Shown one piece after another: positions 50,401 through 61,364 of a stretch of 64,000 nt of DNA. This DNA is from Lithospermum erythrorhizon (Eukaryota; Streptophyta; Magnoliopsida; Boraginales; Boraginaceae). Position 1 is the stretch's first letter. Each line of letters opens with the position of its first letter. The notes under the pieces are model-generated. The model saw nothing but the letters and a program-made list of their open reading frames with translations. It had not been told where the DNA came from and did not search any database. Made by a program: the position numbers and the translations under genes. The stretch spans positions 868,001 to 932,000 of the forward strand of contig JADFUC010000294.1 in assembly GCA_019722365.1 (NCBI GenBank), in the 5' to 3' direction.

Positions 50401-51214
50401 AAAAACATTCAAAATTGGGGCATAGAACTCTTCATCTTGATACGGGAAACAAACCCATATCTTCCACTAATTAAAGGATCGGACACTTTATAAAACAACT
50501 AAATATAAGAACCTGTGAGAGAAGGAAAAGATTTGGGAACATAGCACAAACATGAAAAGACTAAAGAAACCTCGAACCCTTGTTTCACTCCATGTCTCGA
50601 GAAAATACTAAATTTCATATTTAATCAACACAAATTGATGCAGATATAATATAGATTCCCCAAATTCTCATGGTATTAACTGACAGTTCCTTTTACATAA
50701 ACCCTAAAAGTAAAACCCCTAGGGGTACTTAGAACAAGGGCATTCGAAGGGGTGGTTGTACATAATTCAAGAACTTGCAAAGCATAAAGAGGAAGATAAA
50801 GTTACTTGAGAAAGTGGTGGTGTTGGTGAAATACGGCGGCGGGGAAACCAATGAAGTTGCGAGGAGATGTCAAACTGAAAGCGGAAAAATTGCAGGGAAG
50901 ATGAAAAGGTAGAAGATAAAACGTTTGAGTAAGACTAAAAGAAGGTACACTTTAAGACAAATAAATTACCTTTTATATGACTTAGAACCTAATGGGTTGG
51001 ATCTCGTTCATCGAGGTATGGACATGTGTAAAGAGAGGTTTCGGGTTCCACGGGGATGGAATAAATTGGAGAAGAAAGCGAGGATTCAAATGGTGAGTCT
51101 TGTCCAAGAGGCGATACTTGTCAAAGATGCGATTTTCTCTCAAATACTGATAGCGGTCTGAAGGTGGGGTCTTGTCCTATGAGCGATTCTCGTCCATAGA
51201 AAGATTCCTCGAAC
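47401..51214. other. Gypsy 3' internal region after pol
   Basis: About 3.8 kb between integrase and the right LTR, unusually long for a plain gypsy element but usual in Tat-group elements. No plus-strand domain is recognisable. The minus strand carries the antisense coding remnant described separately. 47520-48000 is A-rich with repeated gcgattacaa/agcgattac words. Confidence 0.55.
48040..49218 (-). pseudogene. Antisense reading-frame remnant 3' of gypsy pol
   Basis: On the minus strand an ATG at 49218 starts MEPKDVPFTTMTSHRIPLFH with a basic Pro-rich continuation. Further on, in shifted frames, come QRLYNSKSELKRENDRLKVV and LQRLELVHSQMTKKLSELEQ, both strongly heptad-like coiled coil. Tat-group elements are known to carry extra or antisense frames after pol (family knowledge); this position and strand fit. 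Several stops and frameshifts make it non-functional as written. The identity of the product is unknown. Confidence 0.5.
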
Positions 51215-51401
51215 AATCCAGTGCACGTGAACCACTCAATGGAGAAGCTGATGATATATATAGCACTTTAGCGAGGCCCAGTTAGACCTGAAGTTGATAA
51301 GGCACCAATGGAAATAAAGAGTTCTCAGATGTTGTGAGTGTCGCGATCGAGGGAGAAGTTGGTGCCATCACTCACTTGTACTTGCCAAATACCTCACTCA
51401 T
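51215..51401 (+). repeat. Right LTR of the gypsy element, left portion
   Basis: gatatatatagcactttagc, gataaggcaccaatgg and gagaagttggtgcc parallel the left LTR at 28330-28480. Ends at the hAT insertion; the copied target ctcactcat is at 51393-51401. Confidence 0.65.
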
Positions 51402-54400
51402 GAGCATTGGTGGACGGGCGATCGGGGAACACGGCCCGATCGACCCAGTCGAATATCCATCAGAAAATGGACGGATCAGTCCCAGTCGAGGTGATCGATC
51501 AGAGCGAGGATCGGACGGGATCCGAGCGGATCGAACCGGTGACCGAAACGGATCGGATCCGGTAATTTAAAAAATAAAAAATAAAAAAAAAATTACATAA
51601 ACAAAGCTGAACTGCGAAGTGAAGTCAAGCGAACATGATAGCGTTAGCCCGTTCGCTGATGCATGCCGGATCGACGCAACCCGTTTCTCGGCCCGATTAG
51701 GCTCTTTCTCGAACCAGCGGTCGAGCGTCAATTATCCCCCTTCTCTCAATATTAATAGTTAGTTTCTTACTCCTTTAATTTTAAAATTGAAAATATGTTT
51801 GATTCTTGGTTTACTAGTTTAATTCATGTAAATGAGTTTGATTTTATTATTAATGTTAGGTTACAATTGTTATTTGATTTTTGTGTTATTAATTTATTAT
51901 TTTCGAATTGTTTTTTTTTTTTTTGTATTTTCGATTTTTTTGTATTAGGTTTAATTATTTTTTATACTTTTCAGATTGTTAAACGGGTTTTAATTAGTTT
52001 ATTTTCATTATTTTTTGTATTGTAATCCGGAGTTAATGCAACAATAATACTTGGTCAACTCCTTAATCTGTGATATTACTTATCACTCGCTTAATCTGTG
52101 ATAATCTGATTATTTAAATATGTTATTAAATACGTATTCAAATGTTGAATCTGGTATGCAACAATAATCTTGATGCTTTCCTTGTCTGTGATAATCTTGG
52201 TTGCATACTTCGAAATGTTGTCTCATTAGATTGATAGGTTACTCGTATTCATTGTTCAAATCTTTAAGCAATTATTTAAGTGGAGTTCTTTTTACATATT
52301 GAAGTTGGTTCTTATTATAAATTTGTAATTAATAATGTGTTGTATGGTAATCGTATAAGTTTGTAATTGATAATAAGCTAATAAAGTGGTAATTAATATG
52401 TCTTTTCAAGATTCTTCAATTACTCCTTGTGGATGAATATGATGATCTTTGAGACCATTGGTGATCTTTAAAATTCATTGGGGGAATAGAGGTTCAGGGG
52501 AGTTGAATGATATCAATAACGGTGAAAGTGTTGGTGGAATTGACATTTCTTGATCGATCCACCGGGCTTATAGGTAAAGGTGCGTCAAAAAATCTATTGT
52601 CCGTACGGAAATGGAGATTATAGTCTTGCAGGGCAGATGCAAGAAAATGGAAGTGGAAATGGTGTGTGCAACTATGTATGCTGGTGATAGGAAGTATAAA
52701 AAGCCAACTTGAATCTGAAAAATCTTTCTGAGTGCGTGGGAGGAAGTTGAACTTAGTTCGAGGTGAAAATTCTTTCGCGATCTAAGCAATCTTGGTGATA
52801 CGAGTTCGATTACTCACAACAGCTACGTGTAATCTGATCATGCTAAGAAGAGATATATCCCAGCAGGGTATCAAAGGATAACCGGACAGCTTTGAAGAGT
52901 GATTGTAGGGCTTTTTTATGATGTGAGAAAGTTAAAATAGAAAAAATCTATCTTTGGTTAATAGGATTAGTTTGACCGATTTGGCATGGTGGTGCAGGGG
53001 ACAAAGGATTGGATATATGACTGTTACTACTCATTTTATTGATTCCAAATGGCAACTCAACAAAAGAGTCTTGTCATTTACTAATGTTCCTCGCTTTCGT
53101 TACGGAGAGGTTATTGCTAGAGAATTGCTTAGGGTTATGGATGATTGGCACGCTTCGAGGAAAAGTTGTATCCGTTTCTATTGATAAATGCTTACGCGAT
53201 GATAATTGCATTGCTAGGTTAAAGGCGGATTTAGCGATAGGAATCTACACCTCTTGAGGGGTAAGTTATTTAAGTATGAGGGTGTTGTGCACATATATTG
53301 AACTTGTTGGTTCAAGATGGTCTTAGAAATAATCAAACCTATAGTTGATCGAATTAGAAATGGTGTCGATAGCTATTGAATTCTGAGACTATGTACAGAA
53401 ACGCATTTAAGAGAAAATGGCTTATGAGTTAAGACTTGTGGGTGAGGTCCAAGTTTTGGATGAAACTAGATGGAACTAGAACATGAATTTGATGTTGTCT
53501 CTTATACTTTTATAAAAAGATGTATAGCCTAGATATCTGAGAGGAAAATAGATTGCTTTTTATTAAATTTATTTCCACGATGATCTTGGATGGGATATAG
53601 TTTATGATAATACATCGGTTTGGGAGGTTTTTAGCGATGTTAAATTATAAGTGCTTGACTTAACATCCCGGCTGTGAATTTGTTCTAAAACAAGACTACA
53701 TAGGGTGAAAGTGTTACTTGATAAGCACAGTGAGGGATCGACTAAGCCCCACTTACAAATTCTTGCAAGTGAAATGAAGATCAAGTATGATAAGTATTGG
53801 GCACAAAGTAATACATTGATCTCCATTGGAGCAGTTCTTGATCCAAGGTATTATTTGTAGAAATTATTTTTTACTTGTTGCCTTTATTTTACTTTTTGCT
53901 TGTTCTACTAAGTTGTATAATTCCATTTTGTTGCCTACTACCTTTAGGTATAAGATGATCTTTATTATTTGGGTTTGCTCGATTCTTGCCATCAGTATGG
54001 GGGATGAAGCCAAAACTTATCAAGATGAGTTAGAGACGAACTTATTCTCCACCATTTAAGCTCTATGAACAAGCTTTCAAAATGATGATGCTCGACAAGG
54101 CCAATCTAGTCAAGGGCCTAATGAATGTTACAGGTTGGGAAAGAGGAGTTTTTGGAGTTGTACCTTGAAATATTGGAACTTAATAAGAACAAGTCGGAAC
54201 TTGTGCAATATGCGATGATGATCCGTTGAAAGTTCGGGGGGATTAAATTTGATGTATTGACTTGGTGGATGGGTAATGACTAAATATGTCAGGTTAAAAT
54301 GGCAAAGATATTCTATCCATTCCGATTCTTCATTTGCTTGAATCAACTTTTAGATGCGGAGTAAAAGGGTTGTCCAAAGAAAGATCCTCCATGAAAACTA

Positions 54401-55173
54401 AGACCCAGGAAATCGAGATCGCTGCTTTTGTGGAGGGATTGGGTGAAAGAGATGTATGGCCTTAAAAAGGGACGTGGAACAAGTATTGTGAGTATTTACT
54501 TATTTCTTCTTATTTATGTTTGCTCTATGCTAATTTTCCTAATTGATACATTCATTTTATTGTAAGCTCGAAAGGAAACAGAGAAGGCAGACGCTGCAAT
54601 TTGATTTTGGTGATGAGCTTCTAGTAGAACAACAACATCAACCATTGACCCCCAATGTATAGATTTTACTAATGCATTTTATTTTATATTATTCATGTTT
54701 TTTGCTTTATACTCATTTTCTAATTGATATATTTTATTGCTTAGCTCCAAAGAACAAAAGAAATGAAGAGCTATAGAAGAAGCGAACTTCCAACCTTGAA
54801 ATTACGAAAGAGTCTTGTCAGCAAAGACACTATAGTTTTGTTTTTTACGAACACTCTGGATTGTTTTTTAATATTGGAATTTGGACTTTGGACATTTCGA
54901 ATTTTGGAATTTGGATATTATTTGATTTTGATATTATTTAGGGTTATTTAGGTTTGTTTTTAATATTGGAATTTGAAATTTTGGACTGAGTGTGGAATGG
55001 GCCAGTGAGGTGAATTCGATTTATTGTAATTTTCCAGGTTTCGGTTTTGGTGACCAAATTTCGGTTTCGGATCTCGGATACTATCGGATCCGAGTTTCGG
55101 ATATCGGATACTATCGGAACCGGATATCGGATATCGGATCCGGATGGATTCGGACCGGACCGATATGACGCTA
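51402..55173 (+). mobile_element. hAT-superfamily transposon inserted in the gypsy LTR
   Basis: Flanked by ctcactcat at 51393-51401 and 55174-55182, consistent with the 8-bp target duplication of hAT elements (one base ambiguous). Across this point the LTR sequence is continuous with the intact left copy. Both ends carry dense cggatc/ggatccgg subterminal words, and the right end contains several near-copies of tcggatatcggatactatcgg (part). The termini (start tgagcattgg, end ...gacgcta) are weak inverted repeats. The interior encodes a degenerate hAT transposase. Confidence 0.8.
52440..54720 (+). pseudogene. hAT transposase (RICESLEEPER-like), degenerate
   Basis: Recognisable hAT blocks in changing frames: RIGYMTVTTHFIDSKWQLNK at about 52998-53060 (the WT-X-GYM-X-VTAHFID region), LLNSETMYR near 53370, KIKYDKYWAQ-like wording near 53780-53800, DELETNLFSTI at 54025-54057, and the C-terminal dimerisation part KFDVLTWWMGN near 54245, MKTKTQEIEIA near 54395. 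Interrupted by stops, so non-functional as written. Confidence 0.75.
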
Positions 55174-55560
55174 CTCACTCATACTACTCTTATTCTTTAG
55201 CGAAAATTATTACTTTCTAGTACAATCGGCTAAAATATAAATCTTAGCTTGATCGTGAATTAATGTACGTGATCGCACCCGCGGTCGAGCTTTTTTAGAT
55301 CACAGTCAGATCAAGTCTTGGACTCGCGGAGGACTGAGATTGCAACCACCCTAGCACCTTCCAACGGTTCTAAGAGGGAGCAGTTTTCGCAGACCATACA
55401 AAGAGAACCATTTCAACCAGGTTGAGCTGGATTGTAGAGTCACCCAGTAAAATTAAAGTCACTATAATAAAAATCGTGACATTTATGTCAGATTAATCTA
55501 AGCGAATCACATGTATCAATATGTGATCCAATTAATCGTTGAAGCGATGAATTTGAATGG
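55174..55560 (+). repeat. Right LTR of the gypsy element, right portion
   Basis: agcgaaaattattactttc, caagtcttggactcgcgg, gattgcaaccacc, cgcagacc, agagaaccatttcaa and attaatct follow the left LTR at 28500-28780 in order. The outer end, and hence any target duplication of the gypsy element, is not clear. Confidence 0.65.
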
Positions 55561-55876
55561 TAAACGTTTTAAAACATATATAATCGCACAAATCATTAGC
55601 AATTTAGATTTTCACCCCATACTATAGGAAGCCAAATAAAGCTGAAGGTGGAAGCATTGTATACTCGATAATTTATAAACACATCATATTCATTTAGTTC
55701 AATCAAAGAGGCAAACGGTAAGTAGTCTGTAAAAAACAAACCAAACAAATACAGAAAGGATTACAGAAAAGAAGTATAAAATTCAGTTTACAAGGTGAAC
55801 CAACTAGCAAGACCATCTCGTTTTCGAAAAAGGGGTTACTTTCATCTGCAATGCCCAAATGAACCATGGCAGGACC

Positions 55877-58800
55877 TCAAAATCTGCCTACATGTTCTCT
55901 GGAATAATTCCCATATCTTGCAGGAGAAACATTGTTGTTTCCATAAGCTAGAGGAATATCCCTAATGCCAACATTACCACCATAAGACTGGCCTTGTGTA
56001 TTCATAATACTAGGACAATTCGTCGAGCTGTGACCTGAACCTCCACAACTGGTACAGCTCAATTGCATGCCGGTGAATGGTGATGCAGCAGGTCTAGAGA
56101 CAGCAGCATAATTCCCATATGGACCGGCTGGATTTGTTGCTGTTATACCTTCACGAACGACACTAGAATTTCCAATATAGTTTCTAGCAGCACTAGATGT
56201 TTGCTGGATCACACTTCCATATCCAGAATTAACTGGAGCAGCACTTGATAGACCATCCGACCTTACATGTAGTGAACTCAAATTCTGTTCATTAGGATTA
56301 GCTATTGAGGCCAAGAGCTTTCTGGTATCAGATATAAAATTAACCTTGTCTGCTTTAACAATAGTGCATTTGACACGCTGTTCATCATTATAAGACTCCT
56401 CCTTCACTTTCAACTTGAAAATATACTTCATGTAGAGAGCACCACTCACGATTTCTGCATATTTATCTTCATCTTGTTCATACTTCAAGAGGTACAAATC
56501 TTTGGCAGGCATACCCAGGATCTCTTCACCACATTCATCAAAGGCAGTTACGTAGGTCAAGGCAGTGTGATCCTGAATTTGCATCTGCAGAATATACCTA
56601 TAGTCACATTCAGCTACATCCTGCTCACACCTTTCACATCGCCATTTGCCATCGCCATTGTTTGTAACCTTTTTGTGGCACTTCCGGTCTCCAATCATGA
56701 GGGGACAAGCAGAGTAGCAAAAGTTGTCCCCTTTTATAAATATTGGAGTAGCACACACTGTGATCCAGTCAGGCTTCTCTGATGTACCTAGCTTTTCATC
56801 TTTGATTTGAAATATTGTTTTACGAACCTCATTGCGACCCATGCTCATTTCCTTGGACAGAGATATCAAAGGGGCATTCTTCCCATCATTTTCAAACCAC
56901 GCCTTCAGGTTGTGGGCCTCAGGGTAATCCGGGTCTATAAATAGTTGAGTTGAAGATATAGTCCCCATGGTTTTCCCATTAAAGTCATTAACTCTACCAG
57001 ATTTCACTGCCAAAATAGGATAACCTCCAGAATCACATATTGTCTGGAGTGTACAACCTTCAGCATTGCAGAAATTTCCCCACAAAGTAAATTCAACACT
57101 CACGCCAGACATGTCTTTGAGTTGGAGAGTTCTTTTCTGAGTCTCGGTTCCATTTTTTCTCATCAGTGAAGTGGACGGACAAACAGAACACACCACACCA
57201 ATAACATCCACAATACTGTTGTTATCTATGCTCTCAAGGTCTCTTATAGAGCGGAAACAGAACTGCTGCTTTGGTATCACATCGTCATCCTCAAAGCAAG
57301 GCTGGATGGTTGAAGTATTATCTAGTACAATCTCATGATCATTACGTAAATGGTTAAAGTTCTTCTGTGCAGGTTTAAGGGATCCCTTTGATATCATATA
57401 CACTTTACCAGGCTCTATCAATTGGTAGAATTGATCTACCACAGCATTAAAGCAAGTAACCCGTATTTCGCCACCATCTCCATCTAGAAGATCAAACGAG
57501 AATACTTTTCCTTCACCTCGAGGATTATTGTAGTGTCTTAGTTCCCCTTTTACTGTAACTCTTGCTTTGATAGTCCACCGATTTTGATATGGATTTAAAG
57601 CAGCTATAGGGATGATCCTCGGAGGTGCTTCATTTTTGGCAATGGGCCCCTTGTTGGAGAACATCGGATTTGGCTGCTGATATGGCACAAGAGGCGGGCG
57701 AACAAGATTTTTCATGGGAGAATGTGATGTCCTCTGATTGGACTCTGCTCTCAAGTACTGTACTGGTGCACTAGAAGCATTATATTGGCTGGACCCCCAA
57801 TTTGCAGCAAATGAGCTACCATATGGATGTGAACCTGCAGTATCCTCCATCCCAGGATGCATATGAGTAACACTCGGTCTAGTAGAATAAGAAGCCCCAA
57901 CAGGCTGAGGTGGAGGAGAAAATCTTGGCAGAGACGAAACTTCGCTACCTATCTTCGGCTGATATTGTTTCGGATCCCCAATTTGATCACAAACTTCTAA
58001 TATCACGTTCAAGTTAATAATCATAATGATCCTGCATAAATATAACTTAATAGTATCAGTCGCTTTGTAAATCCTATTTTAATACACAATAAACCCTTTC
58101 TGAAGAAGGTTAAATTGCACAAAACCATCAACTTGTCCAAAATCCATAACAAACAAACAAAACACATTTTTTTTTAATCCAAACCACATTTTGCTCATAA
58201 ACTTTCGCAACCCAATAAACTAATTAAGCCAACTATATCATAAATAAATCTTATCATAGAAAACAAATACGATTCGAAGTAAAATTACATGCGTTTCTGG
58301 ATTTTTCGAAATCTAAACAATTATCCAGAGCAAACAAACAAAGCAATTTTTCGGAAACTAAAAAAATAAAAACAAAATTGCTCATATATTCACAAACCAA
58401 ATAAACTTAGAACGAGCTATTTCTTGGATGCTTACAAAAAAGTGTAAGCATGGTGCTTACTTAGTGGATTTTTTATGTTTACAAAAATTTTGTAAGCAAT
58501 ATGCCCCAATAATATTGAAATACCATAGTTTATCAATAATGGTATTCACGAGTAATATTGAAATACCATAATTTATCAATAATAGTATTCACGAGTAATA
58601 TTGAAATACCATAATTTATTAATAATGGTATTCACGAGTAATATTAAAATTCCATAGTTTTTTAATAATGGTATTCACAAGTAATATTGAAATATCCTAA
58701 TTTATCAATAATGACGAATAATATTGAAATATCATAGTTTATCAATAATAGTATTCACGCATAATATTAAAATACCATAATTTATGAATAATGGTATGCA

Positions 58801-59324
58801 ACACCACTAAGCACCGTGCTTACAAAATTTTGTAAGCAGCCAAGTCGGACTTGGATTTTGGATTTTCCTACTCAATCAACTGAACAATAGAATCTTGAAA
58901 TCAAGCAAAACCCCCCATTTTTAAAAATAAAACCACATTCGCTAATAAAATTTCCCAAACCAAATAATCATATCAAACAAATTATATTATAAATTAATAT
59001 TTGAATACTAAAGAAATAAAATTTGAAGTATATATATATTACGTGCGATTTTGGATTTTACTGCAAGTGAATTGAGTCAAGTGAACAATTGAGCCTTTTT
59101 TGAGAATGTTGGATTGGACAAGAGTATTAAGCTGAGTGGCAAGCATGCCTTGTTGCGTGAATTTTCCATCGGAGAGCACGCATCGGTAGCGTTCCGAGGC
59201 GGCGCCGCTTGAGGGGGTGGATACTTTCAGCTGGATGTGTTCAGCTAATTTGCAATTCACCGGTTTTATGGCGGTGTTGCCGGAGGAGAGTTGGGGTATG
59301 GACCCCTCTGATAATGAACTGCAT
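55877..59324 (-). CDS. RPA1: Replication protein A 70-kDa subunit (RPA1), zinc-knuckle C/E-like type
   Basis: Large subunit of the heterotrimeric single-strand DNA-binding protein used in replication, repair and meiosis. Exon 1 (about 59324-59043) encodes the N-terminal OB fold (IPQLSSGNTAIKPVN, ERYRCVLSDGKFTQQGMLAT). Exon 2 (58031-55877) encodes the rest without a break: a Pro/Ser linker, DBD-A (WTIKARVTVKGELRHYNNPR ... KGSLKPAQKNFNHLRND), DBD-B (VIGVVCSVCP ... FTLWGNFC), DBD-C with a zinc ribbon (CPLMIGDRKC ... CERCEQ) and a C-terminal CCHC knuckle CTSCGGSGHSSTNC. The junction reads KIQNRTIIMIINLNVIL in phase. The knuckle and a total near 810 residues fit Arabidopsis RPA1C/E better than RPA1A. 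The only nearby ATG (59324) is out of frame with SSLSEGSIPQL by a small indel. Confidence 0.92.
58423..58844. mobile_element. Fold-back MITE-like element in RPA1 intron 1, filled with 43-bp repeats
   Basis: Left end cttggatgcttacaaaaaag, then tgtaagcatggtgcttac and ttagtgg; the right end, read on the other strand, gives CTTGGCTGCTTACAAAATTT, GTAAGCACGGTGCTTA and GTGG. Inverted ends are therefore about 45 bp. The right end holds the perfect palindrome GCTTACAAAATTTTGTAAGC. The middle (58510-58800) is seven copies of a 43-bp unit beginning taatattgaaataccata. No target duplication is evident. About 422 bp in all. Confidence 0.75.
58510..58800. repeat. 43-bp tandem repeat, about seven copies
   Basis: Unit starts at 58510, 58553, 58596, 58639 and 58682 (exact spacing 43), followed by one shortened copy and a last copy near 58762. 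Each unit contains ataccat ... atggtat, an imperfect palindrome that could fold. Substitutions differ from copy to copy. Confidence 0.85.
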
Positions 59325-61270
59325 TTTAGTGGTGTGTAGGGTGAGGGTCAGTTTAGAGGGAAAGTATGAAATGTTTGGTTTTGGGAATGGAGGTGTTTAG
59401 AGTGAGAGACCAACATATGGGGGTAATCGTCTGGAACACGCAGCTCATTTCATAAATATATTTTTTTCGATATTTCAAAACATTGTTTTACTAATTTAGC
59501 AATAATTTTAATTGTTTTCTACTGTATACCTGTTTCATTTATCAATTTCACAAGAGAATTTAAGTTTTGCCAAAGCAATTATAAGATATGTTCTCATTAA
59601 ATTTTTTAAAGAAAGTCAAAACTTGATAATTTTCCTTTAATAATGAGTACTTGAATAATGATGTAGAACATCTAATGCCTAGCTACAGAGGCTTTCCACG
59701 ATTTAGATGTCTCGAGCTCTCACTCTCATCAGCTACATTGCTTTTAAATAATAATACAATAGATGTCACGATGAATTAATTTTGTGTTGGGAAAAGAGAG
59801 ACACTTTCATGTTGTTTGCTCTGAGATGTTAATGAACTTGGTCATTTGAAAATCACTATGTTATTCGATTCCGTAATATGAATTTAAATCTATCATGTTT
59901 TAAAGAGATAGAATCGGTGAATTATCTACGACAAACTACTTGTTATTAAGTCACTAAATATTCACTTTTATTTTTTATTAGATTATAATATAAACATTGG
60001 AGATCTTTTTGAATTACTAACACTAATAAACTGTAATAAAAAATTTGGACAATATTTATCGATGTAATAAAAATGATCCTTTAGCTATGTCATTAATATT
60101 CCATTCAAACCTATTTTCAAGATAACAAATTGTTAATCGAATCCAATCCTTTGCTGAAATGAATACGTATTCAGTTTATTCCTAAATAAGTTCAAGCATA
60201 AAATCATTGAATTTTAAGCCTCTATGCGCCACGATTAGTCAAACAAACGCCATTGTTTCTCGTGTTCTTCTTTTATATTGTATGTTCTTTAAGTATTTTA
60301 TCGCTTTAAATTTGTGAGTATAGACTTTGCCATTTAAACTTAATCAGGTTTGAAAACGGCTGTCCGTAGTTTCAAATCTTAAGTGATGACGATCTTACAT
60401 GTTTCCTCGCATAAACGATCACAGCTGCATTTCGCTTTGCATCACTAAACGACGTTATTTTCTGAATCTGACACTACGAACTATCGAGATTCCCCTTCGG
60501 TAGGGTCTCATGGAGACCCTGACCTCTATGTTCACACAGAAATGGGCTTATACCACGCCTGGCCTCATTTGAAGTCACTTGCACCCCCTGCCTCGACATG
60601 GGGCCACGACGCTGGCTACTAAATTCTCAAAAAATTCGCGCACTATATGCTCCCCTTTTCAAAACCTAAACAACTTCGCAACTGGCTCAAACCTAATTTC
60701 AGCATTTATTTCTTTCGAGCAAGTTAAAAGAAAGCTCATAACTCTCTACATTTATTACTTCATAATCTTTATCGAGAGTTTCCTATGTTAGATTAATTCA
60801 TTCCTTCTCAAACATTTATCGTTTAATAAACTGCATGAAGTGATGTTACTTATTCTCAGTCGAAGACTAAACCTAAAGAAACAGTAATCCAGGCCGACGT
60901 GAGTTTAAACTTTTTAAATGGGTACGGCCATGAACAGAGGCTATAAGTTCGAGTATCAGTTTCGAGAGAAGTTGTTTCGTAATCAAACATTTCTTCAAAG
61001 TGGCTTATCTTTGCCAAAATCCCGAAGGTCGAGTCGACGGTCTGTTAGCAAGAGTAATCAAGCCTCGCTAATATCTTCAGGTATTGTATTTCTTCTTCCT
61101 TACTCTTTACTTTAAGCCATCATTATATTATTACTAATCATCTGTTGTTTTAATCGTTGACTAATCATTCTCGAGCTTAGGTTATCGGGTTATCACATTA
61201 GAACATATTCTTATTATTTTGTAATTCCGCATTGTTAAATTAAAACTCAAAAAGGAATAATTTAACGTAA
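59325..61270. other. Spacer upstream of RPA1
   Basis: 59325-59450 is the likely RPA1 leader and promoter. 59450-60200 is AT-rich with no signal. 60480-60620 contains a GC-richer stretch (gtagggtctcatggagaccc, a short inverted word), and 60880-61130 holds a short basic frame (KSRRSSRRSVSKSN). It may be LTR sequence of the element to the right, but no partner is in the window. Confidence 0.45.
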
Positions 61271-61311
61271 AACCTTATTCACCCCCTCTACAGTCAATTC
61301 CAAAGTTAACA
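61271..61311 (+). repeat. Probable 3' end of a copia 5' LTR
   Basis: aaccttattcaccccctcta followed by a short A/C-rich stretch ending ttaaca. The ttcacccccctct word just before a terminal CA is common at the end of plant copia LTRs of the Sirevirus type (family knowledge). The following bases do not spell a clean initiator-Met primer site, so this is tentative. Confidence 0.45.
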
Positions 61312-61364
61312 ATCGTAGACGTATCGTTTCACGTAATTAAGTTTAAAATCTCAGAGAAAAGATC

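Larger units (their letters stand above)
28280..55560 (+). mobile_element. Ty3/gypsy (Tat/Athila-type) retrotransposon, decayed and carrying three insertions
   Basis: The ends carry related LTR sequence (about 28.28-28.81 kb, and 51.22-51.40 plus 55.17-55.56 kb). Order of domains on the plus strand is gag, protease, reverse transcriptase, RNase H, integrase, as in Ty3/gypsy. The RT spelling (WVANVVLVKK, KWRMCTDF, YVDDMLVKS) and the integrase N-terminus (DPINKYLTEGIL) resemble the Tat group. Stops and frameshifts are frequent throughout. It is split by a copia element (about 32.17-36.43 kb), a long-LTR element (37.36-46.62 kb) and a hAT transposon (51.40-55.17 kb). Exact outer ends are not certain. 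Confidence 0.8.

Noticed and set aside
51334..51570. 78-codon Arg/Gly-rich plus-strand frame
   Set aside because: Crosses the LTR/hAT junction and translates hAT subterminal cggatc repeats; not a gene.
56474..56782. 102-codon plus-strand frame inside RPA1
   Set aside because: Antisense shadow of the DBD-C region.
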